A stretch of DNA of 64,000 nt from Svornostia abyssi (GCA_024666565.1 CP088295.1:2976001-3040000); one strand, 5' to 3'; numbered from the stretch's first letter, positions 42,620 to 51,315 are shown. Translations and numbers: made by a program. Notes: generated by a model from the sequence alone, not told the origin.

Positions 42620-44122
42620 ATGGCTCCTCGCGTCCCGTTCGCTGCACGCCTTTCGCTGACGACCGCCCTGCTTGCGCTGCTCGCGCTCGCGCTGGCGTGC
42701 GCCGTCACGGTCTCGCCGGCTGATGCCGCGACCAAGAAGAAGGCGACCCCGGTCTTTCCGAGCATCTCCAAGGTCACGCCCGACCGCGCCCGCGTGGGTG
42801 AGACGCTCACGATCCGCGGCAAGAACTACCTCGTCGGCAAGGGCCGCACGACGGTCGTCTTCAAGCGCGACGGCAAGAAGCCCATCTTCGTGAAGGCCAC
42901 GATCTCCACGAAGACGATGCTGAAGGTCGTCGTTCCGAAGTCGCTGGCGACGCAGCTGGCCACGCTGGACGGCTACCCCCTCTTCACGAAGTTCCGCCTG
43001 CGCATCGGCGCGAAGCGGTTCGGCAAGAAGTACACGGCCAACAAGCTCTCCGTCGGGCCCGAGACCCAGGCCGACGTCGACGTCGACGCCTGCGCCAAGG
43101 TCCGCACCGGCACCGACCCGGACGGCGATCTCGACGGCGACTTCCTCACGAACGTCGAGGAGCTCAAGCTTCCCAACCCGCTGAACCCCTGTACGGCCGA
43201 CACCGACGGCGACACCATGGGCGACGGCTGGGAGTACTTCTCGGCGAAGGATCTCAACCAGCGCGCCGTGCCGTACCCGGGCAAGCGTCCCTTCCCGAAC
43301 GGCCTGCAGGTGGACAACGGCCTGGACTTCGACGGTGACGGCCTGCGCGCCGAGCAGGAGTACAAGCTCTGGAACTCCTTCGGCCGCCCGTTCCAGACGA
43401 TGGCCGACCGTGACCAGCTGCTCTACAGCGACGGCACCCAGGCCTCCAGCGGCCCGGGCCCGAACCAGCTCGCGGACCTGCCGACGCTGCAGGCCAACGC
43501 GGCGGCCTGCGGGTACACGATCGTGCCGCCGAACTTCGGCTACCTGGGCCTCGGCTACGTCGACACGACGCGCCCCGTCGAAGACGACGAGAAGGACGCC
43601 GACCACGACGGCCTGAACAACTGGGCGGAGTCCAACGGGTGGATGCAGACGGCCTGGTGGGTCAAGATCTTCCCCAACGAGCCCCAGTACCCGCTGCGGA
43701 ACTTCGCCGACCTGGACCCGGTCGACAGCGATGTCGACGGCGACGGATGCCTCGACGGCCTGGACGACCAGGACGCCGACGACTTCCCGAACTGGACCGA
43801 GCACGGCGAGCACTACTCGACGTGGCGCGACAACTCCACGCAGTGGACCGGCTTCGTCCTCGCGGGCTTCCCGAGCTGGTACGGCTGGGCCGATGCCGGC
43901 AACGACGGTACCGTGCCGTACGCCGTCAACCCGTTCAACCCGTGCCTGCCCGACTCGGACTCGCGGACGTGCTCGAAGTACGTCGCCAACTGGGCGCCCT
44001 TCACGGACCCGTACAAGATCGCCGGCTGCCAGATCAGCATCACCTACCGCGGGAAGGCCACCGGCGTGTGGGTCTGGAACCGCGAAGACCGTATCCCGTG
44101 GGACGGCGCCTGCCCGCCGTAG
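42620..44122 (+). CDS. Secreted IPT/TIG and calcium-binding repeat protein in the Tad locus
   Basis: Start at ATG 42620. A signal peptide (MAPRVPFAARLSLTTALLAL..ADA) leads into an IPT/TIG-like Ig domain (FPSISKVTPDRARVGETLTI, RGKNYLVGKGRTTVVFKRDG). The rest (about 160-500) is rich in thrombospondin-3/EF-hand-like calcium loops: DPDGDLDGDFLTN, DTDGDTMGDGWE, DFDGDGLRAEQE, DADHDGLNNWAE and DSDVDGDGCLDGLDDQDADD. Tryptophan-rich stretches and four cysteines suggest a stable extracellular fold. It lies between cpaB and tadA on the same strand, so it may be a pilus-associated surface or adhesive component; this is inference. Confidence 0.8.
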   Translation: MAPRVPFAARLSLTTALLALLALALACAVTVSPADAATKKKATPVFPSISKVTPDRARVGETLTIRGKNYLVGKGRTTVVFKRDGKKPIFVKATISTKTMLKVVVPKSLATQLATLDGYPLFTKFRLRIGAKRFGKKYTANKLSVGPETQADVDVDACAKVRTGTDPDGDLDGDFLTNVEELKLPNPLNPCTADTDGDTMGDGWEYFSAKDLNQRAVPYPGKRPFPNGLQVDNGLDFDGDGLRAEQEYKLWNSFGRPFQTMADRDQLLYSDGTQASSGPGPNQLADLPTLQANAAACGYTIVPPNFGYLGLGYVDTTRPVEDDEKDADHDGLNNWAESNGWMQTAWWVKIFPNEPQYPLRNFADLDPVDSDVDGDGCLDGLDDQDADDFPNWTEHGEHYSTWRDNSTQWTGFVLAGFPSWYGWADAGNDGTVPYAVNPFNPCLPDSDSRTCSKYVANWAPFTDPYKIAGCQISITYRGKATGVWVWNREDRIPWDGACPP

Positions 44123-44141
44123 GGGGCGAACTTCGGCGGCC

Positions 44142-44161
44142 CATGCCCTAAGGAGGGCATG
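44142..44161 (+). promoter_or_regulatory. Hairpin sequestering the tadA Shine-Dalgarno and start codon
   Basis: catgccct (44142-44149) and agggcatg (44154-44161) form a perfect 8-bp stem with a 4-nt loop. The Shine-Dalgarno AAGGAGGG lies in the loop and 3' arm, and the ATG of tadA (44159-44161) is the end of that arm. If the RNA folds this way, initiation would be blocked until the stem opens. Confidence 0.55.
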
Positions 44162-45332
44162 GATGAAGATGCCTTCGACGCGCTCGCCGACGCACTGCGC
44201 GAGCGCCTGATCGAGGAGGCCGGTTCCGACGCCGGCGACCTCGACGCACGGATCCGTGCGCTCGTCGACCGCGAGGCGCCGGTGCTGGACGCCGGTGCCC
44301 GGGCCGAACTCGCGCGCCGGGTCGCCCAGCGCGCCTTCGGGCTCGGCGCCCTCGAGCCGCTGCTCGCCGACCCGCACGTCGACGAGATCATGGTCAACGG
44401 CGCGGGGTCGGTGTTCGTCGAACGCCGGGGTCGGATCGAGGACGGCGCCGTGCAGTTCGCCCGGCGACGCCGACCTGCGCCACGCGATCGAGCGGATCCT
44501 CGCGCCGCTCGGCCGCCGCGTCGACGAGGCGTCACCGATGTGCGACGCGCGCCTGCCCGACGGCTCCCGCGTGAACGTCGTGATCCCGCCGCTGGCGCTC
44601 GACGGGCCGGTGCTCACGATCCGGCGCTTCCGCCGTCGCGGGTTCTCCCCGGAGGAGCTCGTGACCGCAGGCACCTGGTCGCCGCCGCTGCACGACCTGT
44701 TGCGCGCCGCCATCGCCGCGCGGCTGAACGTGCTGGTCAGCGGCGGGACGGGGTCGGGGAAGACGACCACCCTGAACGCGCTGTCCGCGTTCATCCCGGA
44801 GGGCGAGCGCATCGTGACGATCGAGGACGCCGCCGAGCTGCGCCTGCAGCAGCCGCACGTCGTCCGGCTGGAAGCACGCCCGGCGAGCCTCGAGGGCCGG
44901 GGGGAGGTCACGGTGCGCACCCTGGTCCGCAACGCCCTGCGGATGCGGCCCGACCGCATCATCGTCGGAGAGGTCCGCGGCGCCGAGGCGCTGGACATGC
45001 TGAGCGCGATGTCCAGCGGCCACGACGGCTCCCTGGGCACCGTGCACGCCGGGTCGCCGGAGGAGGCGCTGCGCCGGGTCGAGACGCTCGCGCTCATGGC
45101 GGACCTGGGGCTGCCGCACGCGGCGATCCGCGAGCAGGTCGCCGGCGCGCTGGACCTCGTCGTCCACCAGGCACGCCAGGCCGACGGGTCGCGCCGGGTG
45201 GTGGCGGTGGGGGAGGTCGTCCGCGTGGGCGGCGCGCCCGCCGTGCGCGAGCTCTACCGGCTGCGCGACGGGCGGCCGGTGTGGCGCGCTCCCCAGCGCG
45301 AGGCGCTCACCCGGCGGCTGGAGGAGGCATGA
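44159..45332 (+). CDS. tadA: Tad/Flp pilus assembly ATPase TadA (CpaF) (one-base frameshift)
   Basis: A secretion ATPase that powers Tad pilus assembly from the cytoplasm. The N-terminal part ends [12 protein letters not shown]. An extra C in GCCCGGC (44460-44462) shifts the frame; removing it gives [15 protein letters not shown] and restores about 390 residues. Downstream are [20 protein letters not shown], Walker [18 protein letters not shown], the Asp/His boxes [20 protein letters not shown] and [16 protein letters not shown], and [19 protein letters not shown]. These are all CpaF/TadA signatures. Its start lies in a hairpin, and it overlaps tadB by ATGA. Confidence 0.93.
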
Positions 45333-46183
45333 CCGCCGCGGTGCTGCTCGCCGCCGGGGCGGCGGCCGCCGGCGTGCTGGGGGCGTGGGAGGCGCTGCAG
45401 TCGGTCGACGCGGCGGCGGCCGCGCGCGGGGCGCGCCTCACCGTGCGGCCGCTCGTGCTCGCGGGGCGCAGCGGCCGTGAGCCGACGCCGCCGGAGCGGT
45501 TGCGGCTCGCGATCCTCGGCGCGCTGTCGCTGTTCGCGGGCGGGTGGCTCGTCGCGGGTCCGGTCGTCGGCCTGCTCGCGGCGGTGCTCGCGCCGTGGGG
45601 CACGGCGGTCGTCGCGCGGTGGCGCCGCGCGCGGTGGCGCGGGCGGCTCGCCGACGGGGCGGCCGCGGTCGCCCGCGCGCTGGCGGACGCGCTGGCGGCC
45701 GGGCATTCGATCCGCGGCGCGATCTCGGAGGCCGCCCACGCCGCCGGCATTCCGGGGCCGGCGGGCCGGGAGTTGCGCGCGGCGGCCGGGGCCCTGGCCC
45801 TCGGCGAGCGCACGGAGGTGGTGCTGCGTGAACTCGCGCGGCGCGCCGCCGACCCGGCGTACGACACCATCGTCGCCGCGATCCTGCTGCAGCGTGACGC
45901 CGGCGGGGACCTCGCGGCGCTGCTGCGCGCCACCGCCGGGGCGCTCGAGCAGGGCGCCCGGGCCCGCGCGGACGCGCGCGCGGCGACCGCCCAGGCCCGC
46001 TTCACCGCCTGGCTGGTCGCTGCGCTCCCGCTGGCGGCGCTGGGGCTGGCCGAGCTGGCGAGCCCCGGATACCTGCTCGACCTGCTCGGCGAGCCGATCC
46101 CGGCGCTGCTGGTGGGCGGCGCGTTGGCGCTCGAGGTGCTCGCGATCGTGCTTGTCCGCCGCGTCGCGGTCCTGCCCGCATGA
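45329..46183 (+). CDS. tadB: Tad secretion platform protein TadB
   Basis: A 284-residue membrane protein of the type II secretion F (GspF-like) family. N-terminal helices ([40 protein letters not shown]) are followed by the cytoplasmic T2SSF domain [40 protein letters not shown] and [20 protein letters not shown], then two C-terminal helices. It forms the inner-membrane platform together with TadC. Overlaps on both sides are 4 nt. Confidence 0.88.
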   Translation: MTAAVLLAAGAAAAGVLGAWEALQSVDAAAAARGARLTVRPLVLAGRSGREPTPPERLRLAILGALSLFAGGWLVAGPVVGLLAAVLAPWGTAVVARWRRARWRGRLADGAAAVARALADALAAGHSIRGAISEAAHAAGIPGPAGRELRAAAGALALGERTEVVLRELARRAADPAYDTIVAAILLQRDAGGDLAALLRATAGALEQGARARADARAATAQARFTAWLVAALPLAALGLAELASPGYLLDLLGEPIPALLVGGALALEVLAIVLVRRVAVLPA

Positions 46184-47034
46184 GCGCGGCGGTGGTGCTC
46201 ACGGGGCTGGCGGTCGCCGCGGCGGTCCTCGCCGTGGCCGACCTGGCTCGGCTGGTGCGGGCCCGCGCGGTCACCCGGCCGGCGCGGCCCCCGCGGCCGT
46301 CCCGGCGCGGCCCGCTGCTGCACCTCATCACCCGGATCGGCCGGCACGCGGCGCTGCGCGGCGGGGCGACCGGTCCTGGGCTGGCGGCGCGTCTCGCGGC
46401 CGCCGGGGCACCACTGGGTCTCACGCCCGCGGACCTCGCCGCCCTGAAGGCCGGGACTGCGCTCGTGGTGCTCGGCGTGAGCGCCGTCTGGTCGCAGGCG
46501 CTCCCAGGCAGGCTGGGGATCGCCGCGATGATCCTGGCCCCTGCGGCGGGGTTCTGGCTGCCCGATCTCCTGCTCTCGCGGCGGGCCGCGTCACGCCGCC
46601 GCGTGCTCGAGCGCGAGGTCGCCGACGTGCTCGACCTCCTGCGCGTGGCCGTCGGCGCCGGGCAGTCGCCCGATCGCGCGCTCCGCGATGTGGCCGGCTA
46701 CCGCGGCGGGATGCTCGGGCACGAGCTCGGGCGCGCGGCCGGGCAGATCGAGCTCGGCGTGCCGCGCGCCAAGGCGCTGGCCGGCCTGGCGGCCCGCTGC
46801 CCGATCGAGCCGATCGCCGCGCTCGTCGCCGCACTGGGTCGCGCCGACCGCCAAGGGGCGCCGCTGGATGAGGCGCTGGCGTCGCTGGCGGCCCAGGCAC
46901 GGGCCGACCGGGCCCGGATCGCCCAGGAGGCGGGCGCGCGGGCCGCGCCGCAGATCCAGCTCATCGTCGCGCTGGTCCTGGTCCCGGCCGTGATGTTGCT
47001 GGTCGCCGCGTCCCTGGTGCGCGGCCTGACCTGA
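46180..47034 (+). CDS. tadC: Tad secretion platform protein TadC
   Basis: A 284-residue relative of TadB: the same T2SSF fold with N-terminal helix VVLTGLAVAAAVLAVADLAR, central domain VLEREVADVLDLLRVAVGAG, QSPDRALRDVAGYRGGMLGH and RAKALAGLAARCPIEPIAAL, and C-terminal helix IQLIVALVLVPAVMLLVAAS. It is the last gene of the cluster. No Flp pilin, TadE/F/G-type minor pilin, TadZ or prepilin peptidase is present here, so these must be encoded elsewhere if the pilus is functional. Confidence 0.87.
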   Translation: MSAAVVLTGLAVAAAVLAVADLARLVRARAVTRPARPPRPSRRGPLLHLITRIGRHAALRGGATGPGLAARLAAAGAPLGLTPADLAALKAGTALVVLGVSAVWSQALPGRLGIAAMILAPAAGFWLPDLLLSRRAASRRRVLEREVADVLDLLRVAVGAGQSPDRALRDVAGYRGGMLGHELGRAAGQIELGVPRAKALAGLAARCPIEPIAALVAALGRADRQGAPLDEALASLAAQARADRARIAQEAGARAAPQIQLIVALVLVPAVMLLVAASLVRGLT

Positions 47035-47039
47035 CGCGG

Positions 47040-47070
47040 TCCGGCGGGCGCCACGCGGGCGCCCGCCGGA
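47040..47070. terminator. Bidirectional hairpin terminator between tadC and the DUF3352 gene
   Basis: tccggcgggcgcc (47040-47052) pairs exactly with 47058-47070 across a 5-nt loop. It lies between the convergent stops at 47034 and 47081, so it can serve both transcripts. Confidence 0.75.
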
Positions 47071-47080
47071 TCGGGGTGCG

Positions 47081-48707
47081 TCAGTCGTTCAGCGTGAGGA
47101 CGAGCCGCTGGCGCGTCACGTCGTCGTCGCTGTTCCCCCCCGGCGGCGAGCGCCCGCAGCTGGTCCAGCGTGGGCTTGGCCGCCTTGTAGTCCGGGTCCT
47201 CGCCGACGCCGAAGCCCTCGACGAGGTCGAGGACCGGGCGGAACCCGAGGTAGAGGCTGGGCTTGATCCCGTCGCCCAGCGCGTCGGCCGCGGCCTTGAA
47301 GTCCGCGTTGTCGCCGAGCGTGCCGGCCGGCTTGATGGCCGCCTGCAGCGCCGGGTCGGTGACCGCGACGATGAACTTGTCGCCGGCGAGCGCGACGTTG
47401 ACCGGCAGCGGGAACTGCTCGGTGCGCACGACGAAGCCCGCGTCGACGTCCGCGGCGGTCAGCGGCGTGACCTTGACGTTCTTGCCGCCGAACAGCTTCA
47501 CGAGGTTCTCGATGGTCTCCATCGACGCCTTCGTCTTCGCCGGGTCCTTGGACTGGACGACGAGCGCGCCGCCGATGTCGGCGAGGTTCGTGCCGCGCAC
47601 GAACGCAGCGCCTTCGCCCATCCAGGAGAGGAGGTCCTCGCGGATGTTGATCTTCAGCTGGCGGTTGAGCTGCTCGATGAGCGTGTTGATGTCCGCCTGC
47701 CCGCTCAGGGCGGTGACGGTCGACAGCTGCGAGAGCTGGTACTCGACGACCTTCTGGATGTCGCCGATGCCCAGGGCCAGCCAGCTGTCACCCGGGAGCG
47801 CGGCCACGGCCTCCGACGGGTTGCCGAGGTCCGGGACGTCCTTGGAAGACTGCGAGGCGACGTCGACGCGCAGGGCGTTCTCCTCGACCGACAGGCCGGC
47901 GGCGACGGTGGTGAAGCCGGTGGCGCCGAGGACCTGGCGCAGGGCGGTGGCCTCATCCTGCTCGACCTCGCCTGACGCGACGGCCTGGTCGATCGTGGCC
48001 TTCACGTCGACGTACAGCGAGCCGATGCTGTTGTCCTCGTCCCCAAGGGCGTCGGTGGCCTTCTTGAACGCGTCGGCGTCGGCAAGCGCGCCGCCGTCGG
48101 ACTTCAGCGCGTCGATGGACGCCTTCACGCCGGCCTCGGTGCCGACGAGCGCGAGGTCGTCGACGACGGTCTGCGCGGTGTCGTCCGTGGTCACCTCGTA
48201 GGAGGTGCCGTTGTACTCCTTCTCGCTGACGCTCGGCGCGGGCTCGCCCTTCTCGGGCTCGCGCGCGGCCTTGGAGAGGCTCTCCTTGGCCTTGTCCGCG
48301 TCGGTGACCTGCAGGACGAGCGCGCCCTGGGCGTCGTCGCCGTCGCGCAGCTCAGTGAAGTAGAGGCCCACGCGCTGGCCGAGCCAGGGCTTGAGGTCCT
48401 CGTCGTAGTTGAAGTTGCCGGTGTCGGTCTCGGTGCCGGCGTCCTGGAGGAACTTCTGCAGCTCCTCCTCGGGGTTCTCGCTGTTGAGGAGCTTGCCGGC
48501 GACCTGGAGCGTGTTGTCCTTGAGGTCGCCCTCGGGGCGGACGGTCGCCTCGACGTAGACGGGCGCCTTCGCGGGGACGGCGGACGCGGGGTCCGGGCCG
48601 CCGTCGCCGGTGGAGTCCGAGCCGCCGCATGCGGCGAGCGGCAGGCTCAGCGCGAGCGCGGCGCCGAGCAGGGCGCGGCGGGCGCGGCTCGTGGTGCTGA
48701 TCGACAT
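47081..48707 (-). CDS. DUF3352 lipoprotein (one-base frameshift at 3' end)
   Basis: The start at 48707 gives a lipoprotein signal (MSISTTSRARRALLGAALAL..LAAC). The body has DUF3352 features: VPAKAPVYVEATVRPEGDLK near the start, GNFNYDEDLKPWLGQRVGLY, long alternating strand-helix repeats (DKAKESLSKAAREPEKGEPA, AALPGDSWLALGIGDIQKVV) and FIVAVTDPALQAAIKPAG. In a seven-C run (47135-47141 on the + strand) one extra base shifts the last codons. Removing it gives LRALAAGGNSDDDVTRQRLV and the stop at 47081. About 541 residues. DUF3352 proteins are exported and uncharacterised. It is divergent from the dcw cluster. Confidence 0.87.
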
Positions 48708-48962
48708 GGGGTGGGAGGTCTCCTGGATTTCTGCGTTCTGGGCTGACTGAGGGTACCGGCGCGGCCGGTCTTCCGCGCCTCCCACGACGCCCCACCACCG
48801 CGCCCCACATCGCCGTTTCGGCGGTCCAGCGCCACCCGTGGGGCGGCGTCCTGCACGAGACCGTGCATTCCGCCGGGCGGACTGCTCGATCCGCCGCACC
48901 TCGCAGATCTCCTGCAAACACGCGGGTTTCGCATCGATCATTCGTCCACTGGTGTTGTGAAG

Positions 48963-49008
48963 TGGGAGAAAAGAACCGATGTGGGTTGCGATGTGGGAGA
49001 GCGTGGGA
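48963..49008 (+). promoter_or_regulatory. MraZ-box repeats (TGGGN) before the dcw cluster
   Basis: Four TGGG repeats on the + strand start at 48963, 48982, 48994 and 49004 (TGGGA, TGGGT, TGGGA, TGGGA). The last two are exactly 10 bp apart, as in known MraZ operators, where TGGGN repeats are spaced by 5 nt. MraZ is expected to bind here and repress its own operon. The region 49004-49015 also resembles a promoter -10 zone but this is not certain. Confidence 0.65.
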
Positions 49009-49023
49009 TACCTTCGCAAGTGC

Positions 49024-49066
49024 GAGCCGAGGTGGAGGGGCTCCTCCCACCCCTCCACCTCGGCTC
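49024..49066 (+). promoter_or_regulatory. Perfect 17-bp hairpin in the mraZ leader
   Basis: gagccgaggtggagggg (49024-49040) pairs exactly with 49050-49066 across a 9-nt loop (ctcctccca), ending 29 nt before the mraZ ATG. It lies between the MraZ boxes and the coding region, so it should be in the 5' UTR. It could attenuate transcription or protect the message. There is no U-tract directly after it. Confidence 0.5.
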
Positions 49067-49095
49067 ATCTCCTTTCCGGCCGGATCTCCCTCTAG

Positions 49096-49527
49096 ATGGC
49101 CTTCCGCGGCACCTTCGACCACTCCCTCGATGCGAAGAACCGCCTCACGGTTCCCTCCAAGTTCCGCGCCGCGCTCAGCGGCGGGATCGTGGTCGCCGCA
49201 GGGATCGAGCCCTGCGTCGCCATCTGGCCCGCCGCCGACTACGACGCCTACGTCGAGCGGTCCGTCGCCCAGTTCCCCGAGCTTTCACCCCAGCGCCGCC
49301 AGATGACCCGCTTCTTCTCCGCCAACGCCTTCGACGCCGAACTGGATTCGGCGGGTCGGGTCATGGTTCCTCCCAAGCTCCTCACGCACGCGGGGCTGAC
49401 AAAGGAGGCCGTGGTCGTCGGCGCCGAGTCCTGCCTCGAGCTGTGGGACCGCACCGCGTGGGCGGACTACGACGCGGACCTGTCCCCGGAGCAGATCACC
49501 CAGTCCCTCGGCCATGCTGCTTCTTGA
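49096..49527 (+). CDS. mraZ: Transcriptional regulator MraZ
   Basis: A 143-residue protein with two SpoVT/AbrB-like swapped-hairpin halves: FRGTFDHSLDAKNRLTVPSK (D.K.R..(V/I)P) and FDAELDSAGRVMVPPKLLTH (D..GR...P). MraZ forms a ring and binds TGGGN repeats upstream of the dcw operon; four such repeats are present here. By family knowledge it represses cell-division and wall genes. It is the first gene of the cluster. Confidence 0.95.
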   Translation: MAFRGTFDHSLDAKNRLTVPSKFRAALSGGIVVAAGIEPCVAIWPAADYDAYVERSVAQFPELSPQRRQMTRFFSANAFDAELDSAGRVMVPPKLLTHAGLTKEAVVVGAESCLELWDRTAWADYDADLSPEQITQSLGHAAS

Positions 49528-49528
49528 C

Positions 49529-50470
49529 ATGACCGTGCACATCCCCGTCCTCGCCGCCGAGGCGATCGGGTTCCTCGACCCGCAGCCGGGGGCGACCGTC
49601 GTCGACTGCACGTTCGGCGCGGGTGGCCACAGCCGCCTGCTCGCCGACCGGATCGGCGCCGACGGCACGCTCATCGCGATCGACCGCGACCCCGACGCCG
49701 AGCGGCACTTCGACGAGTTCGCCGCCGAGGCCGCGTGCCACACGCGCTTCGTGCGCGCGTCGTTCGCCGAGGGCCTCCGGCTCCTCGTCGACGAGGGGGT
49801 CCGCGCCGACGGCGTCCTCATGGACCTCGGCATCAGCTCCATGCAGGTCGACACGCGCGAGCGCGGGTTCGCCTACGCCTACGACGCGCCGCTCGACATG
49901 CGGATGGACCCCACGCAGGAGCTCGACGCGCGCGAGATCGTCAACACGTGGGACCAGCGCCGGATCGCGCAGATGCTGCGCCAGCTGGGGGAGGAGCGCC
50001 ACGCCGGGCGCATCGCCGCCGGCATCGTCCGCGCCCGCGAGCAGCACCCCATCGAGACGACGACCGAACTCGTCGACGTCATCACCGCCGCCGTGCCCGC
50101 ACCGGCGCGGTTCGCGGGCGGCCACCCGGCCAAGCGCTCGTTCCAGGCGATCCGCATCGCGGTCAACGGCGAGCTCGACCAGATCGACGAGGCGCTGCCC
50201 CTCGCCTGGGAGCTGCTGCGAGTCGATGGTCGATTTGCAGGGATTTCGTTCCATAGCCTGGAAGACCGGCGCGTGAAGCGTTTTCTCGTGGACCGCGCCC
50301 AGGGCTGCATCTGCCCGCCGGAGCTGCCCGTCTGCGTGTGCGATCGCGAGCCCGCCGCCGCGCTGATGTCGCGCAAGTCCATCCAGCCGTCCGCCGGCGA
50401 GATCGCCGACAACCCCCGCGCCCGTTCGGCCCGCCTCCGCGGTGCGCGCAAGCTCAGGGAGGGCATGTGA
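49529..50470 (+). CDS. rsmH: 16S rRNA (cytosine(1402)-N(4))-methyltransferase RsmH
   Basis: The start at 49529 (MTVHIPVLAAEAI) is the family N-terminus; an ATG at 49514 adds five residues overlapping mraZ. SAM-binding motifs are ATVVDCTFGAGGHSRLLADR (T.GxGGH) and TLIAIDRDPDAERH. RGFAYAYDAPLDMRMDP is the family hallmark, with FAGGHPAKRSFQAIRIAVNG (R.FQA(L/I)RI.VN) and ISFHSLEDRRVKRFL. Length of about 313 residues is normal. It methylates 16S rRNA C1402; the gene is nearly always second in dcw clusters. Confidence 0.95.
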   Translation: MTVHIPVLAAEAIGFLDPQPGATVVDCTFGAGGHSRLLADRIGADGTLIAIDRDPDAERHFDEFAAEAACHTRFVRASFAEGLRLLVDEGVRADGVLMDLGISSMQVDTRERGFAYAYDAPLDMRMDPTQELDAREIVNTWDQRRIAQMLRQLGEERHAGRIAAGIVRAREQHPIETTTELVDVITAAVPAPARFAGGHPAKRSFQAIRIAVNGELDQIDEALPLAWELLRVDGRFAGISFHSLEDRRVKRFLVDRAQGCICPPELPVCVCDREPAAALMSRKSIQPSAGEIADNPRARSARLRGARKLREGM

Positions 50471-51315
50471 GCACCCGCTCGGCCACCGCACGGAAGCCCG
50501 CGACGAGCACCCGGCGGCGGACCACCGCGCAGCGCCGCGCGAGTGGGAGCGTCCCACGCCGCGTGTCCGGTCCGTCCGCCCGTGCCGGCGGGATCCGCGG
50601 CGCCCGCGCCGCCACGGCTGCAGCGGTCGCGCCGCGCGCGGTGGCGTTTCCGCGCCCGTCGCTGCCGCGGCCGCAGCTCGTGCACGTCGCGCAGGGGTTC
50701 TCGCTGCGCCGGCTGTGGGGTCGGGTCCTGCGCGGCAACGCGTGGATCGGGCTGCTCGCCGTGCTGCTCATCGGCATCGTCTTCATGCAGGTCCACATGC
50801 TCAAGCTCAACGCCGGCATCTCCCGCGCGGTGGAGACCTCCTCGACGCTGGAGCGCCAGAACGCCCAGCTGCGCCAGGAGGTCTCCCAGCTCGGCGCGGC
50901 CGACCGGATCGAGGACGCTGCGGCGGCGCTCGGCATGGTCATGCCGCAGCCCGGGTCCGTGCGCTACCTCGACCCGCGCGGCGTCAGCGTCGACGCGCGC
51001 CGGGCCGCGCAGACCATGACCGCGCCTGATCCCGCGGCTGCCGCGGCGGCGACCGCAGCGGCGACGGCGCAGGCCGCCCCGGCCACCGCGGCCGCACCTG
51101 CCGTGACTCCCGCGCCCGCCACCACCGCCGCCCCGGCCACCACGGCTGCGCCCGCGACCACCGCGGCGCCGGTCACCCAGGCCCAGACCCCGCCGGCCAC
51201 GGCGACGCCACCCGCCACGCAGCAGACCCCGGCGGCCGCCCCCACGGGCGCGGCCGCCACACCCACGGCCCCACCGGCGACCGCGACGGGCGGCGTGACG
51301 CCCGGCCAGCCCTGA
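50467..51315 (+). CDS. FtsL-like bitopic division protein with long low-complexity tail
   Basis: A 282-residue protein at the ftsL position (between rsmH and ftsI). A basic N-terminal region (about 90 residues, RARAATAAAVAP type) precedes one membrane helix (AWIGLLAVLLIGIVFMQVHM) and a short coiled coil (ETSSTLERQNAQLRQEVSQL). The DRIEDAAAALGMVMPQPGSV motif is a septum-initiator/FtsL tail. It then extends about 100 residues of Ala/Pro/Thr repeats (ATTAAPATTAAPATTAAPVT), far longer than usual FtsL. It may scaffold the divisome outside the membrane. Start GTG 50467 overlaps the rsmH stop as GTGA. Confidence 0.75.
   Translation: MSTRSATARKPATSTRRRTTAQRRASGSVPRRVSGPSARAGGIRGARAATAAAVAPRAVAFPRPSLPRPQLVHVAQGFSLRRLWGRVLRGNAWIGLLAVLLIGIVFMQVHMLKLNAGISRAVETSSTLERQNAQLRQEVSQLGAADRIEDAAAALGMVMPQPGSVRYLDPRGVSVDARRAAQTMTAPDPAAAAAATAAATAQAAPATAAAPAVTPAPATTAAPATTAAPATTAAPVTQAQTPPATATPPATQQTPAAAPTGAAATPTAPPATATGGVTPGQP

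Larger units (their letters stand above)
48708..49095. other. Divergent regulatory region between the DUF3352 gene and mraZ
   Basis: This 388-bp stretch holds no supportable gene. Its right part contains the MraZ-type TGGG repeats (48963-49007) and a 17-bp hairpin (49024-49066). The left part, 48708-48960, must contain the leftward promoter of the DUF3352 gene; I see no clear -35/-10 pair. Some short frames are open here but have no protein-like character. Confidence 0.6.
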
